From positions 1,546,746 through 1,610,745 of the forward strand of contig KV748194.1 of assembly GCA_001692895.1 (NCBI GenBank): a DNA stretch of 64,000 bases, in the 5' to 3' direction. This DNA is from Cenococcum geophilum 1.58 (lineage: Eukaryota; Ascomycota; Dothideomycetes; Gloniales; Gloniaceae). This document shows positions 1-9,991 of the stretch, in pieces. The notes under the pieces are model-generated. The model was not told the DNA's origin and made no database searches. It saw only the letters and a program-made list of their open reading frames with translations. Numbering within the stretch: position 1 is the stretch's first letter; each line of letters begins with the position of its first letter. A program made the translations under genes and the position numbers.

Positions 1-1082
1 CTAAGCATTAAAAGCACGTCTAAATAGTTCTTAAACGCCTATAAGATATAGGCTTATAATATAATATTAGAAAATATAAATTCTACGTGTTTAAAGTTAC
101 GTACTTAGGCCTAATTATATCCTATAACAGAATTAAAATAGACCTTAAAAAAGTTACTATAATTATAAACTAGGAAAGTCCTAGTAGTATATAAGATATT
201 TAAGGATTTTTAGAATTTGTAAATTTCTATTATTAATTTATTAACTACTTCTTAAAAATTATTTAGCTATTAGTAAACTTAATAAGGAAGAATATAAGAT
301 TTAAATAAACTACTAAATATAAATAAGTTTTTAATAACCTAAAATATCGTTTTATAACTGCTCTAATTCTTACCTACTTTAATCCTAACTTTAAATATAT
401 TAAAACGGACTCGTCTAATTATGTACTAAAAGGAGTGTTATTATAATATAATAAGAACGGTAAGCTATACCTAGTAGCCTTTCTCTCCCAGAAACTCGCC
501 CCTACTAAATTAAACTATAAGATATATAATAAGGAACTGCTTATAATTATTAGATACTTTAAATAATGGCGTTTAGAACTTAAAAAATTGCTATTCCTAA
601 TACGCGTAATAACGGATTATAAAAATCTATAGTACTTTATAAGTATAAAATAATTAATATAGCGCCAAATTTATTAGGCCGAATACCTCTTATAATTTAA
701 CTTTAAGATTATATACTAACTAGGCAAACTTAACTAGAAGCCTAATATATTAATATAATAATTATAGGATCTTCCTATAAACGCTTTAGACGAACGGATT
801 ATAAATTAATTACGGATTTTATTGCCTCCTAAATATTTTAAGAAACTATATCCTATATTTCTAAATATGGAACTTAATAATAATAAATTGGAAGTTAATA
901 AATAGGAAATAGAAATTAATAAGTTAATAAAATATAAATATAAGAATAATATATAGTTAGTAGATATAATAAAAGCGATTTAAATAGGAAAATAATAGTA
1001 TAAGGATATTATACTTGCTAAATATAAAATTTATAATAATTAATTATACTATTAATAGAAGACAGTAGTTCTAAATTTTAAA
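1..1082 (+). pseudogene. Gypsy-A copy 1 (A1): end of reverse transcriptase plus RNase H, decayed
   Basis: This is the 3' part of a Ty3/gypsy pol gene, entering from beyond the left edge. Near 90-170 the translation reads VRYLGLIIS followed by KIDLKKVT, the end of a gypsy reverse transcriptase. RNase H follows at about 380-700, with KTDSSNY (normally TDASDY), VAFLSQKLAPTKLNYKIY and VITDYKNL. Frames are cut by many TAG/TAA codons where relatives have Gln or Trp, as expected from RIP. The element is interrupted at 1083 by Gypsy-E and resumes at 9116 with its integrase. Copy A2 (44239-50204, minus) has the same domains and confirms the assignment. Confidence 0.9.
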
Positions 1083-1087
1083 CCTTT

Positions 1088-1406
1088 TGTAACAGAATCC
1101 CCTAGAAGGTACATATTAGATAAGACAGTAGGAGGTTTTATCCATATTCCATCTATGTCCTAGAAGACACAGTTAGACAGGTAAGGGGCGAAGGGTTTTG
1201 CTAGCGTCTTAGAAGGATTATATAGGGAGCTAGTTCTCCTTTAGAGAAGAACTAGTAATTAGTCTCTAAATAGAAGAGGTTAGAAAGCATTTATCCTTTA
1301 TTACGTAAAGATCGTTTTACCTTAACTTATCTTCTACTTACCTATAACTCTTATTCCATACTGTTAATTAAATAATTATACGTTCTAGTTAAACTGGCCT
1401 CTTATA
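1088..1406 (+). repeat. Gypsy-E 5' LTR
   Basis: It begins TGTAACAGAATCCCC and ends CTCTTATA, matching the 3' LTR (CTCTTACA) over the same 319 bp with no indel. The differences I checked between the two LTRs are all transitions. It is preceded by CCTTT, one half of the target site duplication. Confidence 0.93.
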
Positions 1407-1639
1407 ATTCTAATCGCTTATAATCCTTTACGGAAGGAACGTACGGCTATTAATTAACGATAACGGGCTATACCTCCTTACCCCCTAAAATGACGCCCCT
1501 ACCGTAAGAGGCTTAGAGAGTCTCTCTAGAGGAACGCATTCCCTCTTCCTATAAAGAAGCCACGGCTAGTCCGTCTAACCTTATAAGACCCTTAAAAACA
1601 ATTACCACTAGGGAGTTATTAGAGCGGTCACTACGCAAG

Positions 1640-2620
1640 ACCTTATAAAAAACAAAGGAGTTAGAGATATAATTAAGATAAGTATATTAAGACTACTAAG
1701 AACAATTATAAGGACAATTAGGGGAAGTATAAATACCCTAGACATAAAGCGGACTTAAAGGGGCAACGCCATACTACGCTATAATATTAGAAAAACCTAA
1801 ATTCCGTATAAAGGAACCTAATAAGTACTATAGTAATAGTCTTTGGAACTATAATTGTTTTATCCGTTAATGCAAGTTTTGGCTAGATCCGCAACGTTAC
1901 TCTAATAAGTATAATTAGACACTAATTGCTTCTACCTTCCTACGTGGCACTGTTAAGGGTTTATAGATACGCTATAAGAAGAAACTTACTATACCCTTTA
2001 AATTTAGCGAACTTAAGTCCTGGTTAGTTAATTAGGTCTAAAACCCTACTGATTAAAGAAAAGATTATAACTAGCGATACCACAACGCTAAATAGCGAGA
2101 AGGTTAGAGTATAGTCTAGTTTATAAACTACTTAGAAGAACTAGAAGATAATATACCCTACTTAGACCTATAGAATAATACTATATAACTTTACTAGCTA
2201 CTTGCTAAGTTACGACCTAAGATTTAATAGGCTATATAGGAGAAGGGCGAAATTCCTACCTTTTAAAAAAAGCTTATCTCTAAAGCTACTCGGATTAAGA
2301 ATGCTAAAAGAGACTATCTAGACAAGTAAAAGGAACGAGATGCCAATAATAAAGAGCATAAGACTAGACCTAGCTTTAATAATAGGGGTAGATTCTAACC
2401 TAACTACTTTGCGAAAGAATAATATAAGTAGGCTTTAAAGCCCTAAAGCAACGTTAGTTAGCTCTAAAATAATAATAGGTAAAGACCTAATCCGAATAAG
2501 TAAAACTAAGAGTTATGTGTTTATTATAACTGCGGCAAAAAGGACTATATAAAGCGCTTCTACTGGTAAAAAAATAAGAGTTAGATTAATTAGGAAAAGA
2601 AAAAGCCTAGTAGATCTTTA
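1640..2620 (+). pseudogene. gag: Gypsy-E gag remnant with CCHC zinc knuckle
   Basis: Decayed capsid/nucleocapsid frame of Gypsy-E. The clearest part is a zinc knuckle at about 2516-2567 reading CVYYNCGKKDYIKRFYW. The expected form is CX2CX4HX4C; His and the last Cys have become Tyr (CAC to TAC, TGC to TAC), which are the changes RIP makes. Upstream sequence is rich in Lys, Arg and Asn but broken by stops, so the N-terminus cannot be fixed. Protease follows directly downstream. Confidence 0.75.
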
Positions 2621-2639
2621 CTCCCTTATACTAGGCTAG

Positions 2640-5600
2640 TAAAAGAAGGAAGGAGTAAGCTACCATATAGTTATTCCTGTCTCTATTTAAGTTAATAATA
2701 AATAGGTAACGCGAGACTGCCTTATAGACAGCGGCGCAACTATAGGTTCATTTCTTAATTACTAGTAAAAGAATTGGATTTAGACCTTAGCGGTTTACAG
2801 GTACGCACTATTTAAAGTATTAGAGGCTACTAAATTCCATACTATAGGGAATAGGCTTTTTCCGTGGCCAACTAGGACCGCGATAGTCTATAGGACACGC
2901 AAAAGATGCGCTTCTGTGCCGTAAAAATTAAGGGATATAACCTTGTTTTAGGATACCTATAGCTTTACTAAGTTAATCTAGACATTAATTGGCCTTTACC
3001 CTTATATTAATATCAGAATTCTTAACCGCGCATTATAGTTAAAATTAAAAGGCTTTCTTAAACTATATATAAGAAGAAGGGTGGGCATATACTATATATA
3101 CTACTCTTAATACTAAGAACAGGGATATAGGATATTTATTTTTGGATATCTGGCTATATGCAGTTAAGGAACTAGAGATTCTATAAAAATATATAAACTT
3201 AGAGGATGTTTCTAATAAAGAAGCTATATAAACCTTACTTAATCTTATATTAGTTAAGTACGAGATAAACACAGGGGATAAATAACCTCCTTTTAGACTA
3301 TTATATAACCTATTAGAAAACGAGCTAGCGGTATTACACTAACATATAGTGGATAATCTTTAGAGAGGATGGATTCGGCCCTCTATAAGCCTAGTAGAGG
3401 CACTAATTATATTTATACCTAAGAAAAATAAAACCCTTTGCCTCTGTATTAACTATTAGGCGCTAAATAAGATTACTATAAAGAATTGCTATCTGTTACC
3501 CTTAATAGGGGAGCTTATTAATAGGCTATTAGGCGCAAATATATTTATAAAATTAGATCTAAAGGATATATACTATTAAATCTGGATTAAGGCCGGCAAT
3601 AAGTAGAAAACGGCGTTTTAAATACGGTACGGCCACTTTAAGTACCTAGTAATACTATTTAGGCTTATTAACGCACCGGCGATATTTTAGGCCTATATTA
3701 ATAAGGCATTACTAGGCCTATTAGATATAATATATATGGTCTACCTTAATAATATTATAGTCTACTCTAATAACTATAAAGCATATACGTACTACGTATA
3801 AATAGTACTAGAAAGACTATGGGAATATAAGCTCTATATAAACCTAAAAAAGTATACATTCTATGCTACTAGTATTAATTTTCTAGGCTTTATTGTTAGC
3901 GTTAACGGAGTATTAATAGAGAAAAGTTAGGTGGACGCTATTAAGGAATAGCCCTACCCTACAATATTTAGAGAAGTGTAGGTTTTCTTAGGCACGGCGA
4001 ACTTCTACTAAATATTTATTGTTTACTATTTATAAGTTATACTCCTAATTACTAATCTACTAAAAGGATCTAAGAATAGTAAGAAGTTAGGACCCTTTAT
4101 ATTTAGGGAAGCTGCTAAGTAGGCTATAGACTAGTTAAAGGATTTATTTATATTAGCGCCTATCCTAATATACTTTTGCTAGGAGCTATATATATACCTT
4201 AAAACAGATATATCTGGCTTTACCCTAGGGGTAATTATATCTTAATTAAAAGACGGAGAATAGCATCCTATAGCGTTTTAGTTAAGGAAAATAACCTTTA
4301 TAAAATAGCGTTATATAACGTATAACCAGGAGCTACTTATAATAGTTATAGTAATAAAGCACTAGCGATATTATTATATAGGAAGTAATTACCCTATTAA
4401 AGTCCTTACAGACTATAATAACTTAGAATACTTTATAACTATAAAGGTGTTAAGTAGTTAATAAGCTAGGTAGGTAGAGGTACTATTATAGTATAACTTT
4501 AAAATTACGTACCGCCTAGGAAAGATAAATCCCGCTAATAGGTTGTTAAAATATTTAAATTATAAAACAGGAAGGATCTAGGACAGTATAGGGGAAATAA
4601 TCCCTATATTGTAAAATTTACTTTAAAAAAAGAAGACTCTTTCCCTAGAACTATAGAATTTTATAGTAGGGTAGAGGTCCTAGCAATACAGCTATAAAGT
4701 GCTATAATTATAGAGCTATAGGATATAGTTATAGACTAGGTTATAGGCTAGGCAGATATTATAAAGTTAGCGTATCTTAGAATTAGCGAGAATTCTATAG
4801 GATATGCTAGGGGTATTGCGGTACCTTTAACTTAACAGCGTATTAGCTGTGAGTGTCTAGATCTAAGGGGGATAGGTAAGATGCCTATCCGCAGTATAGT
4901 ATACTGCATAATAGTAGGAGAATCTACTGGCACTAATAGTTTAAAACATCTCGTGCCACGCCTTATATTTATAATAGCAGTAGGGGAAATAGAAGTAAGT
5001 AATCTATATAAAACCTTTTTAGATCTTCTTTTTTAAGTATAATAGAGGGACGCCTTTGTTTTTAGGGAGAGGTAGAAAGATATAGTAGAGACTAACTTAG
5101 CCGGAGTTACTAAAAAGCTATAGTAGCAAGACTAAAAGGATTTGTTATACTTTAAGGGTGCTATATATATTTTAAAGGACTAAGCAGTTTAAAATAAAAA
5201 TTTAAAGGTCTTCTATAATAACCCTCTTAGAGGTTACTATAGTGCTAATAGGACCCTTAAGGCCGTTTAAAGGAAATACTTTTGGGATAGAATGTCCGAA
5301 GAGTTAAGGACTATATATTAAGATATAATATATACTAAAGGGTATAGATATCCAGACATTGCCTATATAGTAAGTTATTAGTGCTTCCTATTCCGTAGGG
5401 ACCTATATTAGAATTAACAATAGATTTTATAATAGGCTTACCCCTTACTAAAATAAGAACGGAAGAGGTTACTAACGCTATCTTAGTAATCGTTAATAGA
5501 TATATAAAGTTTTTAGGGTACTTTACTGTTATAATAATAATTACGGTAACAGAATTGGCAGACCTATTTTTAGAATAGTAGCTCTTATTTAGCACGCCAA

Positions 5601-6560
5601 GGGAAATTATATCTAACAGAGGTATTATATTTAATAGCGCATTCTAGTCTTTATTTTATCTCTTATTAAAAATATAACAAAGGATAAGTACCGCCTTTTA
5701 CCTATAAATAGATAGACTAACGGAGCGTCTAAATATGTTATTAGAACACTACCTCCGCTACTATATTAATTATTAATAGGATGATTGGATATTATAGTTA
5801 GCTTTAATATAACACGTGTATAATATAAGCATCTATAGTAGTATAAAAATGACCCCTTATAAAGTATTGTTTAGGGTAAAAGTAAATAACCTATAGAACA
5901 TTAAGGATATTATTTCTAAAAGGGAGGCACTAGTGGCGTCCGAGAGAATTAAGCAAATAAGAATTCGTAAAGAAGAACTTAAAAAGTATTTACTAGACGC
6001 CTAAGCTATATAAAAAAGGTACTATAATAAAAAATATATGCTAAAAGAATTTAAGATAGGAGACGAAGTCTTACTATTTATAAAAAATATCTAAATTAAA
6101 TGTATTAAGAAGAAGCTAGATTACTAGTAGCTTAGACCCTTTAAGATAGTTAGGAAAACTAAAGGAAATTAAGCCTATAAATTGGAATTGCCGAAATTAT
6201 ATCTAATATATCCTATATTTTATATTTCCTTACTAGAGCTATACCGGAGAAGAAACGGCGTGGAACCGCTACTACCTAGTGAAATTAATAGGGAACTAGA
6301 ATGGAATATAGAAGACATTTTAGACTAAAGATGGCGCTAAAAAAAGCGCGAATTTTTGGTTTATTAGAAAGGATACTCTTAGGCGTATAATAGTTAGGAA
6401 CCTAAGGAGTACCTTTAGCTAGGATATAATACGGTAATTAAAACCTTCCTAAGGACTAAAGGTAAAGATTTGGCAATGGTTCTAGATAAGCCATAGATAA
6501 GATAATAGGGAAGACCCCGCAAATTAAAATTATAAGGTTAATTATAGGTATTAAGAACAG
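2640..6560 (+). pseudogene. pol: Gypsy-E pol remnant: protease, RT, RNase H, integrase, chromodomain
   Basis: Protease is marked by LIDSGATIGSFLN near 2720-2760. Reverse transcriptase (about 3270-3970) has RPSISLVEALIIFIPKKN, INAPAIF and VYLNNIIVYS, where the YxDD box has become YLNN. RNase H lies at about 4080-4560 and integrase at about 5060-5960. A chromodomain follows at about 6285-6420 (ELEWNIEDILD, then KREFLVY, KGYS and S*EP), which in chromoviruses can direct integration to marked histones. Stops are scattered throughout. The segments can be followed for long stretches without frameshift, so point mutation rather than indels has done the damage. Confidence 0.88.
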
Positions 6561-7029
6561 AAACGTTTTACTATTATAATAGGGATCCTAAAACCCTATA
6601 GGGGGAAGCCTATAGGATCTGTAGGAGAACTACTAGGGATACTATCTAAAGAAGACGCTGTTTAAGAATAAGCAGCAGTAATATAAGAAAAGGTCTTAGG
6701 GATTTAGAGGGACCCCCTAGGGATAAAAAGAGAGTATCTGGTCTAGCACCAGAGATATATAGTAGAGTTAATAGTATAAAGAGGAGCAAAAGGACAGCCT
6801 ATAAAGAATTAAAAGTTTTAAGAAATTATAAAGCACCTATAGGAATACCACCCGTTTATTATATATAGGGATTATAGTAGTGCACTGCCTTTATATAAAT
6901 TGTCACCAAAGCTTAGAATAAAGGCATCCCTAAAGTATAAAGTTAATTCCTAATAATAGGGCATCCTAGAGGCACCCGAGAGGCACTATATAAAGCTATT
7001 CTATAAGAAGGAAAGAGCTAGATAATAAC

Positions 7030-7791
7030 TTAAATACTAGCAGCAGTAATAGGAGCCTCCTCTTCCATTTTAACGTTATTATTAATAGTATTATTGGCAC
7101 TTCTATCCCTAGAAGCATTAGCACTTCCACTAATATTCTTCTTAGAATAACGGGAACTAGAAGGATTAGTATAGGCGGGAGACTAGCGAGGAGAACGTTT
7201 ATTTAGACTTTTATCGCTATCCTTAGTATTCCTAGGCTCTAAATTAGCATCTAAGTAGGGATCCGAAAGCTGTTAGCTAAGAGAATTAGCATAAGTTCCT
7301 AAATATATTACTAGAGAAACTTACCTAGCTAGAAAGGCCCGCGTAAAAGTATAAATGTTATTATTTATAAGGGTAAGCTACTTGTATATGCGCTCTTAGA
7401 CACTATATATCTAAGATTATTACGTCTCTATAGTAGTGGAAACCCTTATTAAATTAAAGAGCCTATAAGTAAGGGTAGATACCTTCTATCCCTATTTATT
7501 GTTATTTAAATATAGGCGGAAATCCCAGATAGTATAATGGAGCTTACGAGTTTTATGTATATAGATAGCGGGGATTTAATATAATTAGTGAAATCTAGAA
7601 TAAAATAGAATAGAAAATACTAGAATGTAGGTCTTTCTCCTACTACGGTAATAGGAATACTTAAATTTATTTTTACTGGAGTAAGGTATTTTATAGGCGT
7701 GGGACGGGTCTAGTGTAAGCGCGTAAATGCAACAACGGTAGCACTTTAGAGAGATTACCGCAGGAGTAATAGAGGTGGTTTGGGATGGCAC
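7030..7791 (-). pseudogene. Antisense accessory reading frame in Gypsy-E, function unknown
   Basis: On the strand opposite to pol, one frame runs from ATG at 7791 to TAA at 7030, exactly 254 codons. It is broken only by TAA/TAG codons and shows no frameshift. Its first 68 residues are still open. The N-terminal part contains KCYRCCIYA and then a run of Tyr and basic residues (YKIPYSSKNKFKYSYYRSRR). TAT/TAC may stand for former TGT/TGC, so a Cys-rich zinc-binding start is possible but is inference. The C-terminal half is rich in Ser, Asn and Arg, with KMEEEAPITAA near the end. It lies between integrase and the 3' LTR, where some Ty3/gypsy elements carry extra antisense ORFs. I do not recognise a family. 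Confidence 0.5.
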
Positions 7792-8190
7792 TAAAATAAT
7801 ACCGCTGCCGGTTTAGGGACACGCAGCACGACTATAAGCTATTATAAGAGAATACTATAGGAAGTTAGTACTATTAATAGAGATAAAATAGGGATCCTAT
7901 TACTTATAGATATGTTATAAGAAGAGAATAGAGTAGTTATAAAAGAATAGCTAGAGATATAGAAGCTAAAAGCTAAGATATAGTAAAAACAGTCTACTAA
8001 AAGACGAGATAAATGGTGTTATTAATAAAAAGACGTATAAGAGGGGATAGCTTATAAACCAAAAAAAAATTAAAATAAAGATGTTATTATTAAAACCTAT
8101 TTTAGGTAAATAGGGATAGTAGCTAGTAGACGCGTTATACAGGACAACCTTTAGATTAACTTATAACAAACTCTTATAATAAAAAAGGTA

Positions 8191-8530
8191 TCAGTTCCGG
8201 GTTGTAAGGGAAATAGTAATAGAAGGCAAGGGGGCGAGCAGCAGGTGCCCCCTAGTAACTCTACAGTAGTAGAGTAAAAGTTTATAATACTAGCGCGTCC
8301 GTAGGCTTGTTACGGCAGCAGTGGTTCCTAAGGAGGTTAAACAGTAAGGTAGTAGAGCACNANAGGCGACTNNNAGGCGCTAAGTAGGCGAGTCCTAAAA
8401 GGCNGGGAGATGGATNACGGGGTTTTCTNATTTTTCTTAAATAGAGTTTTCTCCCTATATGTAAATAAGGAGTAGTCCGCGTGGGCCCAGTAGGGATCCG
8501 AATCGGACGTTAAGCAATGAATTATTATAT
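8191..8530 (+). mobile_element. 5'-truncated LINE (3' end only) inserted in Gypsy-E
   Basis: This 340-bp segment is the reverse complement of 9992-10329, the 3' end of the larger LINE at 9992-12737. It is flanked by a perfect 14-bp duplication TAATAAAAAAGGTA at 8177-8190 and 8531-8544 and ends in an ATT-rich tail (AATTATTATAT). Severe 5' truncation, an A/T-rich tail and a target duplication of this length are hallmarks of target-primed reverse transcription. Undetermined bases (N) at 8361, 8363, 8372-8374, 8404, 8416 and 8429 fall inside it. Confidence 0.92.
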
Positions 8531-8791
8531 TAATAAAAAAGGTAAATCCTAACTAATTTTTATTATTATTATTACAGTTCCATTATAAAGGCATTATAAA
8601 GAGCTATAGTAGAAGAAGAGCGGAGGAACTAAGGATAAGGTAAGGTTCTACGCTAGTAAAGAACCGACTATAAGCCGCATTATAAAGTACCTTTCCACTA
8701 AGAATTCTCCCTAGTGGTTTTAGCCGGAACTCTATAAAAGCTTAGTAGAGGCAAAGTCTTAGAGGACTAAGACCCTTAAAGGGGAGGTAAT

Positions 8792-9110
8792 TGTAATAGA
8801 ATCCCCTAGAAGGTATATATTAGGTAAGATAGTAGGAGGTTTTATCTATATTCTATCTACGTTTTAGAAGATACGGTTAGATAAATAAGGGGCGAAGGGT
8901 TTTACTAGCGTCTTAGAAGGATTATATAGGGAGCTAATTCTCCTCTAGAGAAGAACTAGTAATTAGTCTCTAAATAGAAGAGGTTAGAAAGCATTTGTCC
9001 TTTATTACATAAAGATCGTTCTACCTTAACTTATCTTTTACTTACCTGTAACTCTTATTCTATACTGTTAATTAGATAATTATACGTTCCGGTTAGACTA
9101 GCCTCTTACA
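8792..9110 (+). repeat. Gypsy-E 3' LTR
   Basis: 319 bp, beginning TGTAATAGAATCCCC and ending CTCTTACA, directly after the purine tract at 8778-8790 and directly before the CCTTT duplication at 9111-9115. It matches 1088-1406 along its whole length. Confidence 0.94.
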
Positions 9111-9115
9111 CCTTT

Positions 9116-9976
9116 ATAATTTAAGATACTTAAATTTATATACAATTCCCCTATAGTAAGGCATTCTAGCTATATAAAGACCTATAAGATTATTTAATAA
9201 GTATACTACTAGTCTGTAATATATAACTATATATAAAAATACATTTAAGTATATAGAACGTGTGTTTATAAAAAGACTTCTTATATAAAGAAATAAGGAG
9301 TACTTTAACTATTGCCAATTCTAATATAAAGATGGCAAGATATCTTAATCAACTTTATAGTTAACTTGCCTAGTAGTAATAGGTTTATAAATATTATAGT
9401 AATTATTAACCGTCTTATAAAAATGCAATATATAATTCCTATAGACTTAATTAATACAATATTAGTAGCTGAATGTTTTATTAAGTATATCTTTATACTA
9501 CACGGACTTTTTAACTTAATAATATCTAGCTATAGAAGCCAGTTTATTTTAAACTTCTAGTAAGCCCTATATAAATAATTAAGTATATAAATATAACTCT
9601 TAACTACGTTTTACCTAAAGATAGATAGCTAAACTAAAATTGCGAATGTAATTATAGAACAATATTTATAAATATACTACTCCTACCTATAGATAAGACC
9701 CTTAACTTAGATTTAAACTATAACCTAAAATTAAGCGGATTTAGCTAATTAACGCGTATAACTTCGCTAATTAAATAAAGCAGTTAACGGAACTATTACG
9801 AAGTAAATTAACATACGTTTAAATAGTATAAGAATAGTATATAAATAAAGAATAAGCTCCCGCGTAAGACTTTAAGGAAGGTAATATAGTTTACCTAAAT
9901 ATATAAAACCTAAAGACTTAACGGCCCTTAAAGAAACTTAATTAGAAATTTACGGGCCTATACTAAATTAAGAAGA
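9116..9976 (+). pseudogene. Gypsy-A copy 1: integrase fragment
   Basis: Continuation of the 1-1082 fragment after the Gypsy-E insertion. Residual integrase core reads MPSSNRFINIIVIINRL, then IKMQYIIP, CFIKYIFILHGL and SYRSQFILNF (relatives read VVDRLTKM, HGLP and SDRGSQF). Further downstream, about 9600-9976 keeps the shape of an integrase C-terminus. A 64-codon open stretch at 9366-9560 is a surviving piece of this integrase, not a separate gene. It matches the reverse complement of A2 around 45700-46220. It is cut at 9977 by the LINE and resumes at 12753. Confidence 0.88.
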
Positions 9977-9991
9977 AACTAAGCCTATATA

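Larger units (their letters stand above)
1088..9110 (+). mobile_element. Gypsy-E: complete, RIP-decayed chromovirus-like LTR retrotransposon
   Basis: The element is bounded by two 319-bp LTRs (1088-1406 and 8792-9110) and by the target duplication CCTTT at 1083-1087 and 9111-9115. A purine-rich tract (AAAGGGGAGGTAA, 8778-8790) abuts the 3' LTR. Gene order is gag, protease, reverse transcriptase, RNase H, integrase, chromodomain, which is Ty3/gypsy order. It sits inside the pol of Gypsy-A copy 1. A long 3' region (about 6560-8777) holds an antisense frame (7030-7791) and a truncated LINE (8191-8530). I see nothing recognisable at 6560-7029, 7792-8176 or 8545-8777. The coding regions are riddled with stops, so it cannot be autonomous now. 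Confidence 0.93.

Noticed and set aside
9366-9560. Independent 64-aa gene
   Set aside because: It is a surviving piece of the Gypsy-A integrase (RL-x-KM, HGL, RSQF text).
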